Assembly: GCA_900553465.1 (NCBI GenBank)
Contig: USDT01000002.1
Span: 68,901-132,900 of the forward strand
Length of the DNA stretch: 64,000 nt
Source: an uncultured Prevotella sp.
GTDB taxonomy: Bacteria; Bacteroidota; Bacteroidia; Bacteroidales; Bacteroidaceae
Direction: 5' to 3'
Each line of letters opens with the position of its first letter. Position 1 is the stretch's first letter. This document shows positions 37,549 to 47,800 of the stretch, one piece after another. Made by a program: the position numbers and the translations under genes. The notes under the pieces were generated by a model. The model did no database searches. It worked only from the letters and a program-made list of their open reading frames with translations, and was not told where the DNA came from.

Positions 37549-38547
37549 ATGAAAACAAAAGAATCAAACTCCTTGTTTTCCGGCGTATTGCTGCCGATAA
37601 ACTTACTCATGAGAATTCTTGTTTTTCTTCTGCCGGCTGTGCTTTTGTGCGGGTGCTCGTCGTCGGATGACGGCAGTGGCGATGGTGGCAATCCTGTTCC
37701 GGAATACGATCGCTCGCTTGTCGGTACGTGGCAGATTTCGGATAACGGCGGCGACCAGTCGGCTCCGGGCACTCTTGTGTTGGAGGCTGACGGCAAAGGT
37801 ACTTATGACGACGGCACACTGAAATGGTATACGTCGGAACGAAAACTATATATCAGTTTCGACAACGGACGCCGCATAAAGGGTGATTTCTATTATGTGG
37901 ACGGTGCCGAACTCACCATCCAGGGGAGTAATCTTGTTTACACCACGTCGTTTCCTGCTGTCGGCCGCTGGTATGCGGAGGATTTCAAGGGCGGATTTTT
38001 CAGCTACGACTTCAGCGATACAGGCGTATGCAAGACGTACGGCTTTGATGATGGCGGCAATCAGGTGAAGCGCGATCTTTGGTGGTTCCGCATTCCGCAG
38101 GGCGTTGTGCTCGATTATGACGGATATACACGTACTTTGCAGTTCGACCTGGATGGTGACCGGATGATTGTCGAGGGCGAGGGAACGTTCGTACGCGATG
38201 TCCCTGTTTACGGAAACTGGCGTTCGGTATATACCGAGAATGGTCCGATAGGACAGGATTCTGAAGATTATTCCGAACTTGAAATAATAAAGAAGGAATA
38301 CGGCAGTTTCTTCTATTGCACTTATCATAGCGATGAGTGCATAGGGTCAGGGCCGTGCACGATGACCGTGTCGTGCGTCATGGAGCTGTTCCCTGACGGC
38401 GGCCAGATGTATATACGCAATGATGACAGTGTGAATATAGTCATCTATTATCGTTTCCATTATGACAAGACTACGGAAAAACTTTATCTTGAGCTTAGCA
38501 AAGAGGTCGGATTCAATAAATACAGTGGGTATGAAATGGTTGAATGA
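37549..38547 (+). CDS. Lipoprotein of unknown function
   Basis: The 332-aa frame has a lipobox (LLCGCSSSDD), and the mature part begins with a Gly/Asp/Ser-rich linker. The body is mainly beta-strand with repeating patterns such as LVGTWQISDNGG and VYGNWRSVYTENG, resembling lipocalin-like outer-membrane lipoproteins. An ATG at 37609 (MRILVFLLPAVLLCGC) would give a tighter signal peptide and may be the true start. The next lipoprotein gene overlaps it, implying co-expression. Confidence 0.75.
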   Translation: MKTKESNSLFSGVLLPINLLMRILVFLLPAVLLCGCSSSDDGSGDGGNPVPEYDRSLVGTWQISDNGGDQSAPGTLVLEADGKGTYDDGTLKWYTSERKLYISFDNGRRIKGDFYYVDGAELTIQGSNLVYTTSFPAVGRWYAEDFKGGFFSYDFSDTGVCKTYGFDDGGNQVKRDLWWFRIPQGVVLDYDGYTRTLQFDLDGDRMIVEGEGTFVRDVPVYGNWRSVYTENGPIGQDSEDYSELEIIKKEYGSFFYCTYHSDECIGSGPCTMTVSCVMELFPDGGQMYIRNDDSVNIVIYYRFHYDKTTEKLYLELSKEVGFNKYSGYEMVE

Positions 38548-39379
38548 TATATTAAGGACGGCCGCCTGTGCCGGAGTTATGATGCTGCCTGTGTTGTTTT
38601 CGGCATGCAGCGACAGCGACGACAGTAATGATGACGGAGGTGACGGCACGGCTGATAGCGGGCTGGTGAAGATAGCTTATACGGCAGACCGGACGTCGGA
38701 AAACATTTTCGGACAGATGAACTTTGGTGTGACGTTTGCCAGGTCCGACGGCGACGGCAGTGTGAGTATGGCCGATGTGCGCGAGAGTTACGACTCCATT
38801 GTGTGGAAAGTGGAGGAGACCGGCCGTTCGTTCAAACTCATGGACAACGTACACATGACCATGCAGTGGGGACACTGTTTCTATCTGCCGGGCAGCTATA
38901 CCACGTATGTCGTGGGCTATAAGGCCGACCGCGAGATATTCCGCACCGAGTCTGTGGCTCTGAAAGTGACGGACAACAATGATTTTCTGTGTTGGAACTG
39001 GAACGAGATAACGGGCAACGAGAGCAATACGGGGTATGAAAACGTGCTTGACGGTGGCTTCCTGCTTTCTGTCAATCCGATGATGAACGGCGGAGTGACG
39101 GGTGCGGAGCTCATGATGTGGAACAACGGACATGACGACAATGTGTTTTATGACACATCGGTCAATGCCCTTTATGCTTATCTCACGCAGCTTTGCGGTG
39201 CTCCTCTCATCGACCGTGGCTCTCCTGATTTGCAGGATGCCTACGCCGGACAGTTCGCCTATCATCACGAGGGTGCCACTCCGCTGGCCTTATGGCATAC
39301 GGCTAAGGCACGCATCGTGCTGCTCGGCATCGACCGCGAGGGCTTGAAGCTCTGCCGGGCATACGCCGAACCGCTTTGA
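38531..39379 (+). CDS. Lipoprotein of unknown function
   Basis: Starting at MKWLNDILRTAACAG, the 282-aa protein has a lipobox (VLFSACSD) and a Gly/Asp linker (DDSNDDGGDGTADSG), similar in style to the gene before it. No known domain is recognised; segments such as WKVEETGRSF and HCFYLPGSYTTYV suggest a beta-sandwich. It overlaps the preceding lipoprotein by 17 bp and ends 50 bp before a terminator. The upstream in-frame ATG at 38462 would lie deep in the previous gene and is less likely. Confidence 0.72.
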   Translation: MKWLNDILRTAACAGVMMLPVLFSACSDSDDSNDDGGDGTADSGLVKIAYTADRTSENIFGQMNFGVTFARSDGDGSVSMADVRESYDSIVWKVEETGRSFKLMDNVHMTMQWGHCFYLPGSYTTYVVGYKADREIFRTESVALKVTDNNDFLCWNWNEITGNESNTGYENVLDGGFLLSVNPMMNGGVTGAELMMWNNGHDDNVFYDTSVNALYAYLTQLCGAPLIDRGSPDLQDAYAGQFAYHHEGATPLALWHTAKARIVLLGIDREGLKLCRAYAEPL

Positions 39380-39427
39380 CATAGTATAGTCTGACGGCAC
39401 ATCGCAGCGCCGGATGATAAACATATT

Positions 39428-39475
39428 CCGCAGACCGGGTGTTAATTTTTAAGTTAACGGTCTGCGGATTTTTTC
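39428..39475 (+). terminator. Rho-independent terminator
   Basis: A 10-bp stem, CCGCAGACCG (39428-39437) with CGGTCTGCGG (39458-39467), is followed by ATTTTTTCG. It ends the lipoprotein pair. Confidence 0.85.
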
Positions 39476-39640
39476 GTGGTCTTTTTTCTGAATCAGCGTG
39501 CAGCAGGAATCCGTTCAGGTTATTTCGCAGTGTGATGAGTGTTACGTAATATTCTGCTTGACGTATATCGCAGAGCGTGTCATATTTTATCGTATGCCCG
39601 GCTGTTTCTATCCGTGTTCGGACACGGATTTTTTGTTGTC
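39476..39640 (+). ncRNA. Possible short transcript ending in a second terminator
   Basis: A textbook terminator lies at 39610-39636 (stem ATCCGTGT with ACACGGAT, loop TCGG, then seven T). It is about 140 bp beyond the lipoprotein terminator with no gene in between. Either it is a back-up terminator or it marks a small RNA. I see no strong promoter. The rest of this 590-bp gap (to 39965) holds a doubtful 68-codon frame at 39724-39930. Confidence 0.3.
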
Positions 39641-39965
39641 TGCAATTAACTATAATTAATACGCTGTTGCTTGACATGAGAGGTTTTATTTCATAACTTG
39701 CGCAAAATAAAAATCCGATAGCCATGAAGACAGTACTTACCTTTTGGCATACATCAGCATCTTTTGCGGACAGCGTTTCCGGACTGTTGCATCCGGGATG
39801 TTACGTTGTATCGCAGACCGGTATAGGTCTGTGCCGGGTAGGTCTGTGTGAAAGGTTGCTGACGTATAGTGTCTCTGTGATGGGCAGTCGACTGAAGATG
39901 CAACGGGCCGGCGGCAGGTATATGATATAATCTGGAAGGTTTTGAACATATAATAATATCCGACT

Positions 39966-40619
39966 ATGACTCATGACAGAATTTATCAATACGGAATGTT
40001 GCGGGTGATGATGCTTGTAGTGGTGTGGTTTGTGGCGGTAATGTCGGGCATTGCCGGCAATATGTATGGGTTTGAAGACGGTGATGAGGTGGAGGCCGGC
40101 GGGACAGATGTAGGCGGAAGTCCTGCCGCGTATGAAGATCTGCGGTTTAATTACTGGGTTGACGATACCATGTCAGTCAATATTGCCGGGCTGGATATTC
40201 CGCTGAAGATGCTTTACAGAATCTACTACGACAAGGAAGGCGAGGATTTCGTTAGGTTCAATGTGGCTGTCGTGGCATTTGATGAGAGGCAGGGTGGTGA
40301 TTCCGATAAATTCATTTATAAGGGCAAGAGATATTCATTGATACACGACAGCTTCTGTTATAAGTACGAAAGAAGGAAAGGTCCGGTCTACAGACTGAAG
40401 GATGCACTTGTACTGACATGGTTTGACAACGACATTTATCCGCTGGTGGAGAAGTGCACTGTTATTGATGTGAATCTGAAAATAGACATACGTAAACAGA
40501 AAAGAGGTATGCCTTTGGACTTGAATATGGGAAAGGGCAAAACGAGAGATTTCTGTTACAAGTATAGAAAAATTCGGGCTAAGCACGACGAGGCCCGGAA
40601 AAAGCAGGCAGAATTTTGA
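39966..40619 (+). CDS. Secreted or membrane-anchored protein of unknown function
   Basis: The 217-aa protein has an N-terminal hydrophobic segment (about residues 11-33, VMMLVVVWFVAVMSGIAG), which may be a signal peptide. An acidic/Gly-rich stretch follows, then a charged domain with Tyr-rich strands (YDKEGEDFVRFNVAV, KRYSLIHDSFCYKYERR). The C-terminus is strongly basic. No family is recognised. It is monocistronic, with a terminator just after it. Confidence 0.65.
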   Translation: MTHDRIYQYGMLRVMMLVVVWFVAVMSGIAGNMYGFEDGDEVEAGGTDVGGSPAAYEDLRFNYWVDDTMSVNIAGLDIPLKMLYRIYYDKEGEDFVRFNVAVVAFDERQGGDSDKFIYKGKRYSLIHDSFCYKYERRKGPVYRLKDALVLTWFDNDIYPLVEKCTVIDVNLKIDIRKQKRGMPLDLNMGKGKTRDFCYKYRKIRAKHDEARKKQAEF

Positions 40620-40650
40620 TTGGTAGAAGATTGTTTCAGGGTGATTTAAC

Positions 40651-40690
40651 GGTCCGGCATGGTTTGCCTGCACGTGCCGGATTTTTCTTT
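40651..40690 (+). terminator. Terminator after the secreted unknown
   Basis: The stem TCCGGCA (40653-40659) with TGCCGGA (40675-40681) is followed by TTTTTCTTTTTG. Confidence 0.75.
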
Positions 40691-40823
40691 TTGTATTCTT
40701 TTTGAAGTTTTGGCTGAGACGAGGCTAATTGTATTGTTGTGTCCTGCAGCTGTTGCCGGTCTGCTCTTTGGTCGGGGCGGACGGTGCTTGTCGTGCGGAG
40801 TGTGAAAATAAGTGGCCAATAAT

Positions 40824-40854
40824 TTTGCGCTTCATCCTTTTTGCTGTATTTTTG
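40824..40854 (+). promoter_or_regulatory. Promoter of the yraN-birA-pyrH operon
   Basis: TTTG near 40824-40827, about 19 nt, then TATTTTTG (40847-40854) match the Bacteroidota promoter. The expected start point (about 40861) falls after the first candidate ATG of yraN (40857), which decides in favour of the ATG at 40875. Confidence 0.7.
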
Positions 40855-40874
40855 TGATGAGTAAACAGCGTCAC

Positions 40875-41252
40875 ATGGCAAGACACAATGAGATGGGAAA
40901 GTGGGGCGAGGACGTGGCGGCTGCATATCTGCGGCAGAAAGGTTACGTCATACGCGAGCGCGACTGGAGGTCGGGCAAACGCGACATCGACATCATAGCC
41001 CTGACTCCTGACAGCCTGACTGTGGTCTTTGTTGAAGTGAAGACGCGTCTGCCGGACAGTGCCATGGCGCCCGAGGAAGCTGTGGACGCGGTGAAGATAA
41101 GAAACCTGTGTGTGGCGGCCGACAATTATGTGAAGATGTACGGAGTGGAAGAAGAACTGCGCTTTGACATCATAACGGTTGTGGGTACGCGAGGCTGTGA
41201 ACCGCGGATAGAGCACATAGAGGATGCGTTCAATCCGTTGCTTATAATCTGA
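40875..41252 (+). CDS. yraN: YraN/UPF0102 family nuclease-like protein
   Basis: The product is about 125 aa in the Holliday-junction-resolvase-like fold. It has GKWGEDVAAAYLRQKGYVI, the RDWRSGKRDIDIIA strand (Asp residues of the nuclease core) and VVFVEVKTR (Glu-x-Lys). Activity of the family is not settled. Alternative starts at 40812 and 40857 lie at or before the promoter and are disfavoured. birA follows 5 bp downstream. Confidence 0.9.
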   Translation: MARHNEMGKWGEDVAAAYLRQKGYVIRERDWRSGKRDIDIIALTPDSLTVVFVEVKTRLPDSAMAPEEAVDAVKIRNLCVAADNYVKMYGVEEELRFDIITVVGTRGCEPRIEHIEDAFNPLLII

Positions 41253-41257
41253 AACGT

Positions 41258-41989
41258 ATGACGACATATACGATAAGACTTGACGAGGTGGATTCCACCA
41301 ACACATATCTGCGCAATCTGGAACCTTTGCCCGACGCTGATGTGGTGGCCGTAACGGCCGGACACCAGACTGCTGGCCGTGGTATGGGCAGCAACCGGTG
41401 GGAGAGTGAGGACGGACAGAATCTGTTGTTCTCCGTACTGATACGTCCCGAGGGTGTGCCTGTGGCGCATCAGTTTGTATTATCCATGGCCGAGGCGCTG
41501 GCTGTGAAAGACGCTCTCGACCCTCTGGCAGACGGAATGTCACTCAAATGGCCAAATGATGTCTATTGGCACGACCGCAAGATAAGCGGTACGCTCATAG
41601 AGACATCCCTCAGTGGAAAGTTTGTGAAGGACTGCATATTCGGGACGGGTGTCAATATCAATCAGCGTGAATTTCGCAGCGATGCTCCCAACCCTGTGTC
41701 GCTGTGGCAGATAACAGGCCGTGATACTGACATAAACGCTGTGTTGGAAAAAGCGCTTGAGGCGTTCGAAGGTTATTACTCCATGGTGCTTGCCGGCGAA
41801 TACGACCGTGTGGCGCAGCTTTATCACGAGGCGCTCTATCGCCGCACGGGCATGCATGCCTATTCGGACAGCAACGGACGTTTCATGGCTTCTATTGTCA
41901 GGGTGGGCCATGACGGCCGTCTTGTGTTGTGTGATGAGGCCGGACGCGAACGGAGCTATGCCTTCAAGGAAGTGAATTACATAATTTGA
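41258..41989 (+). CDS. birA: Biotin-[acetyl-CoA-carboxylase] ligase
   Basis: The 243-aa enzyme attaches biotin to carboxylase carrier proteins. It has LDEVDSTNTYLRN, GHQTAGRGMGSNRW (biotin/AMP loop), SLKWPNDVYWHDRKISGTL and FGTGVNIN. There is no N-terminal winged helix, so it is the non-regulatory form. It lies between yraN and pyrH in a tight operon. Confidence 0.93.
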   Translation: MTTYTIRLDEVDSTNTYLRNLEPLPDADVVAVTAGHQTAGRGMGSNRWESEDGQNLLFSVLIRPEGVPVAHQFVLSMAEALAVKDALDPLADGMSLKWPNDVYWHDRKISGTLIETSLSGKFVKDCIFGTGVNINQREFRSDAPNPVSLWQITGRDTDINAVLEKALEAFEGYYSMVLAGEYDRVAQLYHEALYRRTGMHAYSDSNGRFMASIVRVGHDGRLVLCDEAGRERSYAFKEVNYII

Positions 41990-41996
41990 ATTATAT

Positions 41997-42707
41997 ATGG
42001 CAAAGTACAAGAGAATTCTATTGAAGCTCAGCGGCGAGAGCCTGATGGGTGATCAGCATTTCGGAATCGATCCTGTGAGACTCGACGAATATGCAAGACA
42101 GATAAAGGAAGTGCACGAAATGGGTGTGCAGATTGGCATTGTGATTGGCGGTGGAAACATCTTCCGCGGTCTCAGCGGAGCGTCTAAAGGCTTCGACCGC
42201 GTGAAGGGCGACCAGATGGGAATGTGTGCGACAGTCATCAATTCGCTTGCTTTGAGTTCCGCTCTCGGTGCGAATGGTGTGAAGACCAAGGTGCTGACAG
42301 CCATCCGTATGGAACCTATCGGTGAGTTCTATACTAAGTGGAAGGCCATCGAAGCCATGGAGGCAGGTTATGTCTGCATCTTCTCAGCCGGCACAGGCTC
42401 TCCTTATTTTACCACAGATACGGGTTCGTCGTTGCGTGGTATTGAGATTGAAGCCGATGTGATGTTGAAAGGAACACGTGTTGACGGCATATATACCGCA
42501 GACCCGGAAAAGGATCCGACAGCCACGAAGTTCAGCGACATAACCTACGACGAGATTTATACACGTGGGCTGAAGGTGATGGACCTCACTGCCACAACGA
42601 TGTGCAAGGAGAACAATCTGCCGATATATGTCTTCAATATGGATGTGTTCGGCAATCTGAAGCGTGTTATGGACGGCGAGGACATCGGTACTTACGTTCA
42701 CAACTAA
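41997..42707 (+). CDS. pyrH: Uridylate kinase
   Basis: PyrH converts UMP to UDP. The 236-aa protein has the amino-acid-kinase fold: YKRILLKLSGESLMG, QIGIVIGGGNIFRG, YFTTDTGSSLRGIEIEADV and DGIYTADPEKDP. It starts 7 bp after birA and is followed by a terminator. Confidence 0.96.
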   Translation: MAKYKRILLKLSGESLMGDQHFGIDPVRLDEYARQIKEVHEMGVQIGIVIGGGNIFRGLSGASKGFDRVKGDQMGMCATVINSLALSSALGANGVKTKVLTAIRMEPIGEFYTKWKAIEAMEAGYVCIFSAGTGSPYFTTDTGSSLRGIEIEADVMLKGTRVDGIYTADPEKDPTATKFSDITYDEIYTRGLKVMDLTATTMCKENNLPIYVFNMDVFGNLKRVMDGEDIGTYVHN

Positions 42708-42759
42708 ATCGTATTCCATAAGACGCCCGGTTGTTTGTCAGGCGTTGGAACTATATCAA

Positions 42760-42802
42760 ACAGTCATCCTCATGCCATAGGTGTGGGGATGATTTTTATT
42801 TT
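42760..42802 (+). terminator. Terminator after pyrH
   Basis: TCATCC pairs with GGATGA (with partial extension) and is followed by TTTTTATTTTAT, about 55 bp past the pyrH stop. Confidence 0.65.
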
Positions 42803-42945
42803 ATGGGTATATATACAAAATATGCCGGCATGGAGTCAATCCCATACCGGCATATCATATTATTCTCTATTGTTGTTTTGTTTCCTGTTCTGTTCGTTCC
42901 TGTTATTTCTTTTGCAGCAATTCTTTTTTCGTGTATTGCTGTCGG

Positions 42946-43206
42946 TTATCGCACTTCGGTGAAGTCTACATACTCGCCTTCGTCCTTCGGAATTATTTTT
43001 TTCTTCATCTGTTTGGCGTTGTGTGTATGTATAGTTTCCTCTCTTGTGGTATTGGGGCGATACGTTGTGCGGTGTTTTTTTGTGTTGTTGAATCCGAAAC
43101 TATGCAGTGTGTCACGTACGTTCCTATATATTCTGAACAAGGTGGCACCCATAAGTATCGCGAAGATAAGGAAGAATACAAGGAGTATTTTGAATATAAC
43201 GAACAT
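42946..43206 (-). CDS. DUF4834-like small membrane protein
   Basis: The 86-aa protein has one N-terminal transmembrane helix (about residues 3-23, VIFKILLVFFLIFAILMGA), then a basic region (NNTKKHRTTYRPN) and a conserved-looking end KIIPKDEGEYVDFTEVR. The pattern and position after pssA match the small DUF4834 proteins of Bacteroidales. Its role is unknown; the location suggests a link to phospholipid synthesis. Confidence 0.75.
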   Translation of the reverse strand: MFVIFKILLVFFLIFAILMGATLFRIYRNVRDTLHSFGFNNTKKHRTTYRPNTTREETIHTHNAKQMKKKIIPKDEGEYVDFTEVR

Positions 43207-43226
43207 TTTCTTTTATTATTTTAGCG

Positions 43227-43958
43227 TCATTTACTGTTGCTGTCGTCTGCCTTACTGAACTGTGTGAAGACGGAAATAATGACGTACAGCGGTATGATAA
43301 TACTGAAACTGCCGATAAATCCGAACAATATTATCATGACAGCGCATAATATGATGAATAAATATTTTATCTCATTGCCTTTCCATCCCCACTGTTTGAA
43401 CTTGAGGGCGAACATCGGTAGCTCTGCCACAAGCAGCCAGCAGCACAGTGCAAGGAGCAATATGAGCACGAATACCATCCATGGTGAGCTTTCAAGCCAT
43501 TGTGTCTGGGTGGCTATGAGTGAGCCCCAGAATAGTGCGTTGGCAGGTGTAGGCATACCGATGAACGATGTTGTCTGACGTTCGTCGAGATTGAATTTTG
43601 CCAGACGGAGTGCAGAGAATGCTGCCATTACGAATGCTATGAATGGCAGAAATTGTCTTGTTGGTTCGAGAAATGCAGGGTAGTCCATCACGCTGAGTTG
43701 CGAAAAGACTATCGCCGAAGGTGCAAAACCGAATGTGATGTCATCGGCCAGTGAGTCGAGTTCCTTGCCGATGGGCGACGACACTTTGAGAAGTCGCGCG
43801 CTCATGCCGTCGAAAAAGTCGAACGCCGCACCGATGATAATCCAGATAAGAGCCATTTTCGCATTGAGCATGAAGGCATATCCGGTTGCTATGCAGCCTG
43901 AGATGAGGTTGCAGCAGGTTATAGCGTTGGGGATGTTTCTTATTATTGGATTAGGCAT
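43227..43958 (-). CDS. pssA: CDP-diacylglycerol-serine O-phosphatidyltransferase
   Basis: The 243-aa integral membrane enzyme makes phosphatidylserine. The CDP-alcohol phosphotransferase motif is seen as GAAFDFFDGMSARLLKVSSPIGKELDSLAD, which contains the D-x2-D-G-x2-A-R-x8-G-x3-D-x3-D arrangement. About seven membrane helices follow. It is in one operon with psd (26 bp upstream) and the DUF4834-like gene (20 bp downstream). Confidence 0.94.
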   Translation of the reverse strand: MPNPIIRNIPNAITCCNLISGCIATGYAFMLNAKMALIWIIIGAAFDFFDGMSARLLKVSSPIGKELDSLADDITFGFAPSAIVFSQLSVMDYPAFLEPTRQFLPFIAFVMAAFSALRLAKFNLDERQTTSFIGMPTPANALFWGSLIATQTQWLESSPWMVFVLILLLALCCWLLVAELPMFALKFKQWGWKGNEIKYLFIILCAVMIILFGFIGSFSIIIPLYVIISVFTQFSKADDSNSK

Positions 43959-43984
43959 TTGCTATCTGTTATATAACAGTTCTG

Positions 43985-44677
43985 TTATTTCAGTTTTGCT
44001 ATTATTGTCTGGTCGCCGGTTGTGCTCTGACCCATCTTTACGCAAACCTCACTTCCCAACGGGAGATAAACGTCCACACGCGAACCGAACTTGATGAAGC
44101 CCAGGTGTTCATCGATGTAGCATTCCTCGCCTTCTTTGGCGTAAGTGACAATGCGGCGCGCCATCGCACCGGCTATCTGACGGCAGAGTATGTCCTTGCC
44201 GTCGGGTGTTGTGATGATTATGTCGGAGTGTTCGTTTTCCTCACTTGCTTTCGGAAGCCACGCCTTATGGTAGTTTCCGTTCTGATGATGTACAAGTTTC
44301 ACACGGCCGTCAACCGGAAACCAGTTGGCATGAACGTTGAAAAGACTCATGAAAATGCTTATCATGATTCGCTTCTCATGAAAATACTGGTCTTCGTCCA
44401 CTTCTTCTATGACGACGATACGGCCGTCGGCAGGTGCTACAACGATGTTCTCGGTATCCTCCTGAGGAAAATATCTGATGGGACAGCGGAAAAAGTTGAC
44501 AACCACACCATATAGTGCCACAGCCACGGCAACAAAGAACCAGAACGGGAACTTGTTGTCAAGACCACGCCATAACAGTAATGCTATGGCTGCAAGAACG
44601 ATGAATCCGTATAGAAGTGTGTCCGTGCCTTCACGGTGCAGACGTATTTTTTTTAGTCTTTTAATTCTTTTTATCAT
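43985..44677 (-). CDS. psd: Phosphatidylserine decarboxylase
   Basis: The protein is about 230 aa, of the short form, converting phosphatidylserine to phosphatidylethanolamine. Two N-terminal membrane segments are followed by [33 protein letters not shown], and the self-cleavage site in [15 protein letters not shown] (Gly-Ser, giving the pyruvoyl Ser). I chose the ATG at 44677; ten more codons to 44707 would overlap the promoter. Confidence 0.94.
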   Translation of the reverse strand: MIKRIKRLKKIRLHREGTDTLLYGFIVLAAIALLLWRGLDNKFPFWFFVAVAVALYGVVVNFFRCPIRYFPQEDTENIVVAPADGRIVVIEEVDEDQYFHEKRIMISIFMSLFNVHANWFPVDGRVKLVHHQNGNYHKAWLPKASEENEHSDIIITTPDGKDILCRQIAGAMARRIVTYAKEGEECYIDEHLGFIKFGSRVDVYLPLGSEVCVKMGQSTTGDQTIIAKLK

Positions 44678-44703
44678 AACAGTTGATGTACATCTATCTT
44701 TTT

Positions 44704-44784
44704 GCAAAGATAGTTGTTTTTTGAGTATTGGGCAAATTTTTCATATCATTCTTTTGGCCGTATAGTTTTAAAGTGGTAACTTTG
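44704..44784. promoter_or_regulatory. Divergent promoters for psd and dnaE
   Basis: Minus strand (psd): TTTG at 44733-44736, 21 nt, TATCTTTG at 44704-44711. Plus strand (dnaE): TTTG at 44753-44756, 20 nt, TAACTTTG at 44777-44784. Both are full consensus matches arranged back to back. Confidence 0.8.
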
Positions 44785-44804
44785 AAATCAAATTTTGCTT
44801 GAAA

Positions 44805-47800
44805 ATGGAAGATTTCATACATCTGCACGTTCACACTTATTACTCTATTCTTGACGGACAGTCCAGTGTCCAGCGCCTTGTAGACAAGGCCGTGGGCGAC
44901 GGAATGAAAGGCATGGCTATCACAGACCATGGCAATATGTTTGGAATAAAGGAATTTTTCAATTATTGCAAGGGCATAAACAAAAAACGAAAGGCGGCCG
45001 GAGAAGAGCCGTTCAAGCCCATTCTGGGATGTGAGATGTATGTGGCGCACCGCCGTAAAGAGGACAAGGTGAAGGAATTGGGCGACATGAGCGGCTATCA
45101 CCTCATTGTTCTCGCAAAAAACTACAATGGTTACAAGAATCTAATAAAGCTCGTTTCGCGCGCATGGGTGGACGGTTATTATATGCGTCCGCGTACGGAC
45201 AGATACGACCTCGAGCGCTATCACGAAGACCTTATCGTCTGTTCGGCGTGTATAGCGGGCGAAGTGCCGTCGAAGATATTGAAAGATGACATAGCCGGAG
45301 CGCGTGAGGCGATAGAGTGGCACAAGCGGGTCTTCGGCGATGATTATTATCTTGAGTTACAAAGGCACGAGGTGAAGGATCCTAGAATACGGGCGAACAG
45401 GGAGACGTTCCCTCTCCAGCAGAAGGCCAACAAGGTGTTGATGGAACTCGCCAAGGAGTATGGAGTGAAGTTGGTGTGCACGAACGACGCACACTTCGTG
45501 GATCAGGACAACGCCGAAGCGCACGATCACCTGCTCTGTCTTGCTACGGGCAAGGATCTGGACGATCCGAAACGAATGCTATATTCGAAGCAGGAGTGGT
45601 TCAAGACGCGGGCCGAGATGAACGAGGTGTTCAGTGATGTGCCGGAGGCTATGGCCAATACGCTGGAGATACTCGACAAAGTGGAGATGTACAGCATCGA
45701 CCATGATCCTATCATGCCGTTCTTCCCGATACCTGCCGAATTCGGAACTGAGGAGGACGTAAGGAGAAAATACACCGAGCAGCAACTGTATGAAGAATTC
45801 ACAACCGACGAGAACGGAGAAAATCCATTGCCGAAGGAAGAGGCCGACAAGAAGATAAAACATCTCGGCGGATTCGAGAAGATATACCGAATAAAGTTCG
45901 AAGCCGACTATCTTGCCAAGCTTGCGTATGACGGAGCGAAGCGTCTGTATGGCGATCCGATACCCGATGAGGTTGCAGAACGAGTGAAGTTCGAGCTTCA
46001 CATTATGAAGACGATGGGTTTCCCGGGCTACTTCCTCATTGTGCAGGACTTCATCAATGCCGCCCGTAACGAACTGGGCGTGCTAGTAGGACCGGGCCGT
46101 GGTTCGGCGGCAGGTTCGGTTGTGGCCTACTGTCTTGGCATTACAAAGATAGACCCGATAAAATATGACTTGCTGTTCGAGCGTTTCCTGAATCCTGACC
46201 GAATATCTTTGCCTGATATTGACACCGACTTCGATGACGACGGCCGAGGCCGTGTGCTCGAATGGGTGGAGGACAAGTACGGTCACGACAAGGTGGCACA
46301 CATCATCACCTACGGTACGATGGCTACCAAGAACTCCATAAAGGACGTCGCCCGTGTGGAGAAACTGCCGCTCGATATTTCCAACAGATTGTGCAAGGCA
46401 ATACCAGACCGTCTGCCGGATAACATGAAAATGAATCTGCCGAATGCCATCAAGGCGGTACCGGAACTGCGTGAGGCTGAGGCAAGCACCAATCCGCAGA
46501 TGAGCAATACCATACGTTATGCCAAGATGCTTGAGGGAACCGTGCGTGGTACGGGTATCCATGCGTGTGGTACAATCATCTGTCGCGACGCCATAAGTGA
46601 CTGGGTTCCGGTGAGCACGGCCGAAGACAAGGCCGATCCCGGACACAAACTTCTGGCCACGCAGTATGACGGTCATGTGATAGAAGAGACCGGACTGATA
46701 AAGATGGACTTCCTCGGACTGAGCACACTGTCCATCCTTAAGGAAACGGTGGACAATATAAAGATTACCAGAGGAATTGAAGTCGATCTTGACAACATAC
46801 CGATTGACGACGAACTTACGTACAAACTTTATCAGGAAGGACGCACCGTCGGTACCTTCCAGTTTGAGTCTGCCGGCATGCAGAAGTATCTGCGCGAGCT
46901 CAAACCTACGGTGTTCGAGGACCTCATCGCCATGAACGCCCTATACCGTCCGGGTCCTATGGACTACATTCCGCAGTTCATCCGGCGTAAGAACGGGCAG
47001 GAGAAGATTACATACGACATCCCCTGCATGGAGAAATACCTCAAGGATACCTACGGCATCACCGTATATCAGGAGCAAGTCATGCTTCTGTCGCGCCAGC
47101 TCGCCAACTTCACGCGAGGCGAGAGCGACGCCCTGCGTAAGGCGATGGGTAAGAAGAAGAAGGACATTGTAGACAAGATGAAGCCGAAGTTCATCGAAGG
47201 CGGAAAGGCCAACGGTCACGATCCGAAGGTGCTCGAGAAGATATGGGCCGACTGGGAGAAGTTCGCTTCCTACGCGTTCAACAAGAGTCACGCCACGTGC
47301 TATTCGTGGGTGGCATATCAGACGGCCTACCTCAAGGCCCATTATCCTGCCGAATTCATGGCCGGAAACATGAGCCGATGCCTCAATGATATAGGAAAGA
47401 TAACCAAGCTGATGAGCGAATGTAAGTCCATGGGCATAAAATGTCTTGGTCCGGACGTCAATGAGAGCCGTCACAAGTTCAGCGCCAACAAGAAGGGTGA
47501 GGTGCGTTTTGGTCTCGCGGCTGTGAAGGGCATGGGCGACTCGGCGGCTCAGGCGATCATAGATGAGCGCGAGAAGAACGGCCTTTACAAGGATATCTAC
47601 GACTTCGCGCAGCGCGTCAATCTATCGGCAGTCAACCGTAAGGCGTTCGAAAGTCTCGCATTGAGCGGAGGTTTCGACAGTTTCGGCATAAAGCGCGAGC
47701 AGTATTTCGGAGTGACAACAAAGGGAGAGACTTTTCTCGACACGCTCGTGCGCTACGGCCAGCTCTACCAGATGGAGATGATGCAGGCGCGCAATTCGCT

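Noticed and set aside
39724-39930. 68-codon plus-strand frame between two lipoprotein-type genes
   Set aside because: The translation has no recognisable signal or domain and no promoter was found; it is kept only as a remark in the gap entry.
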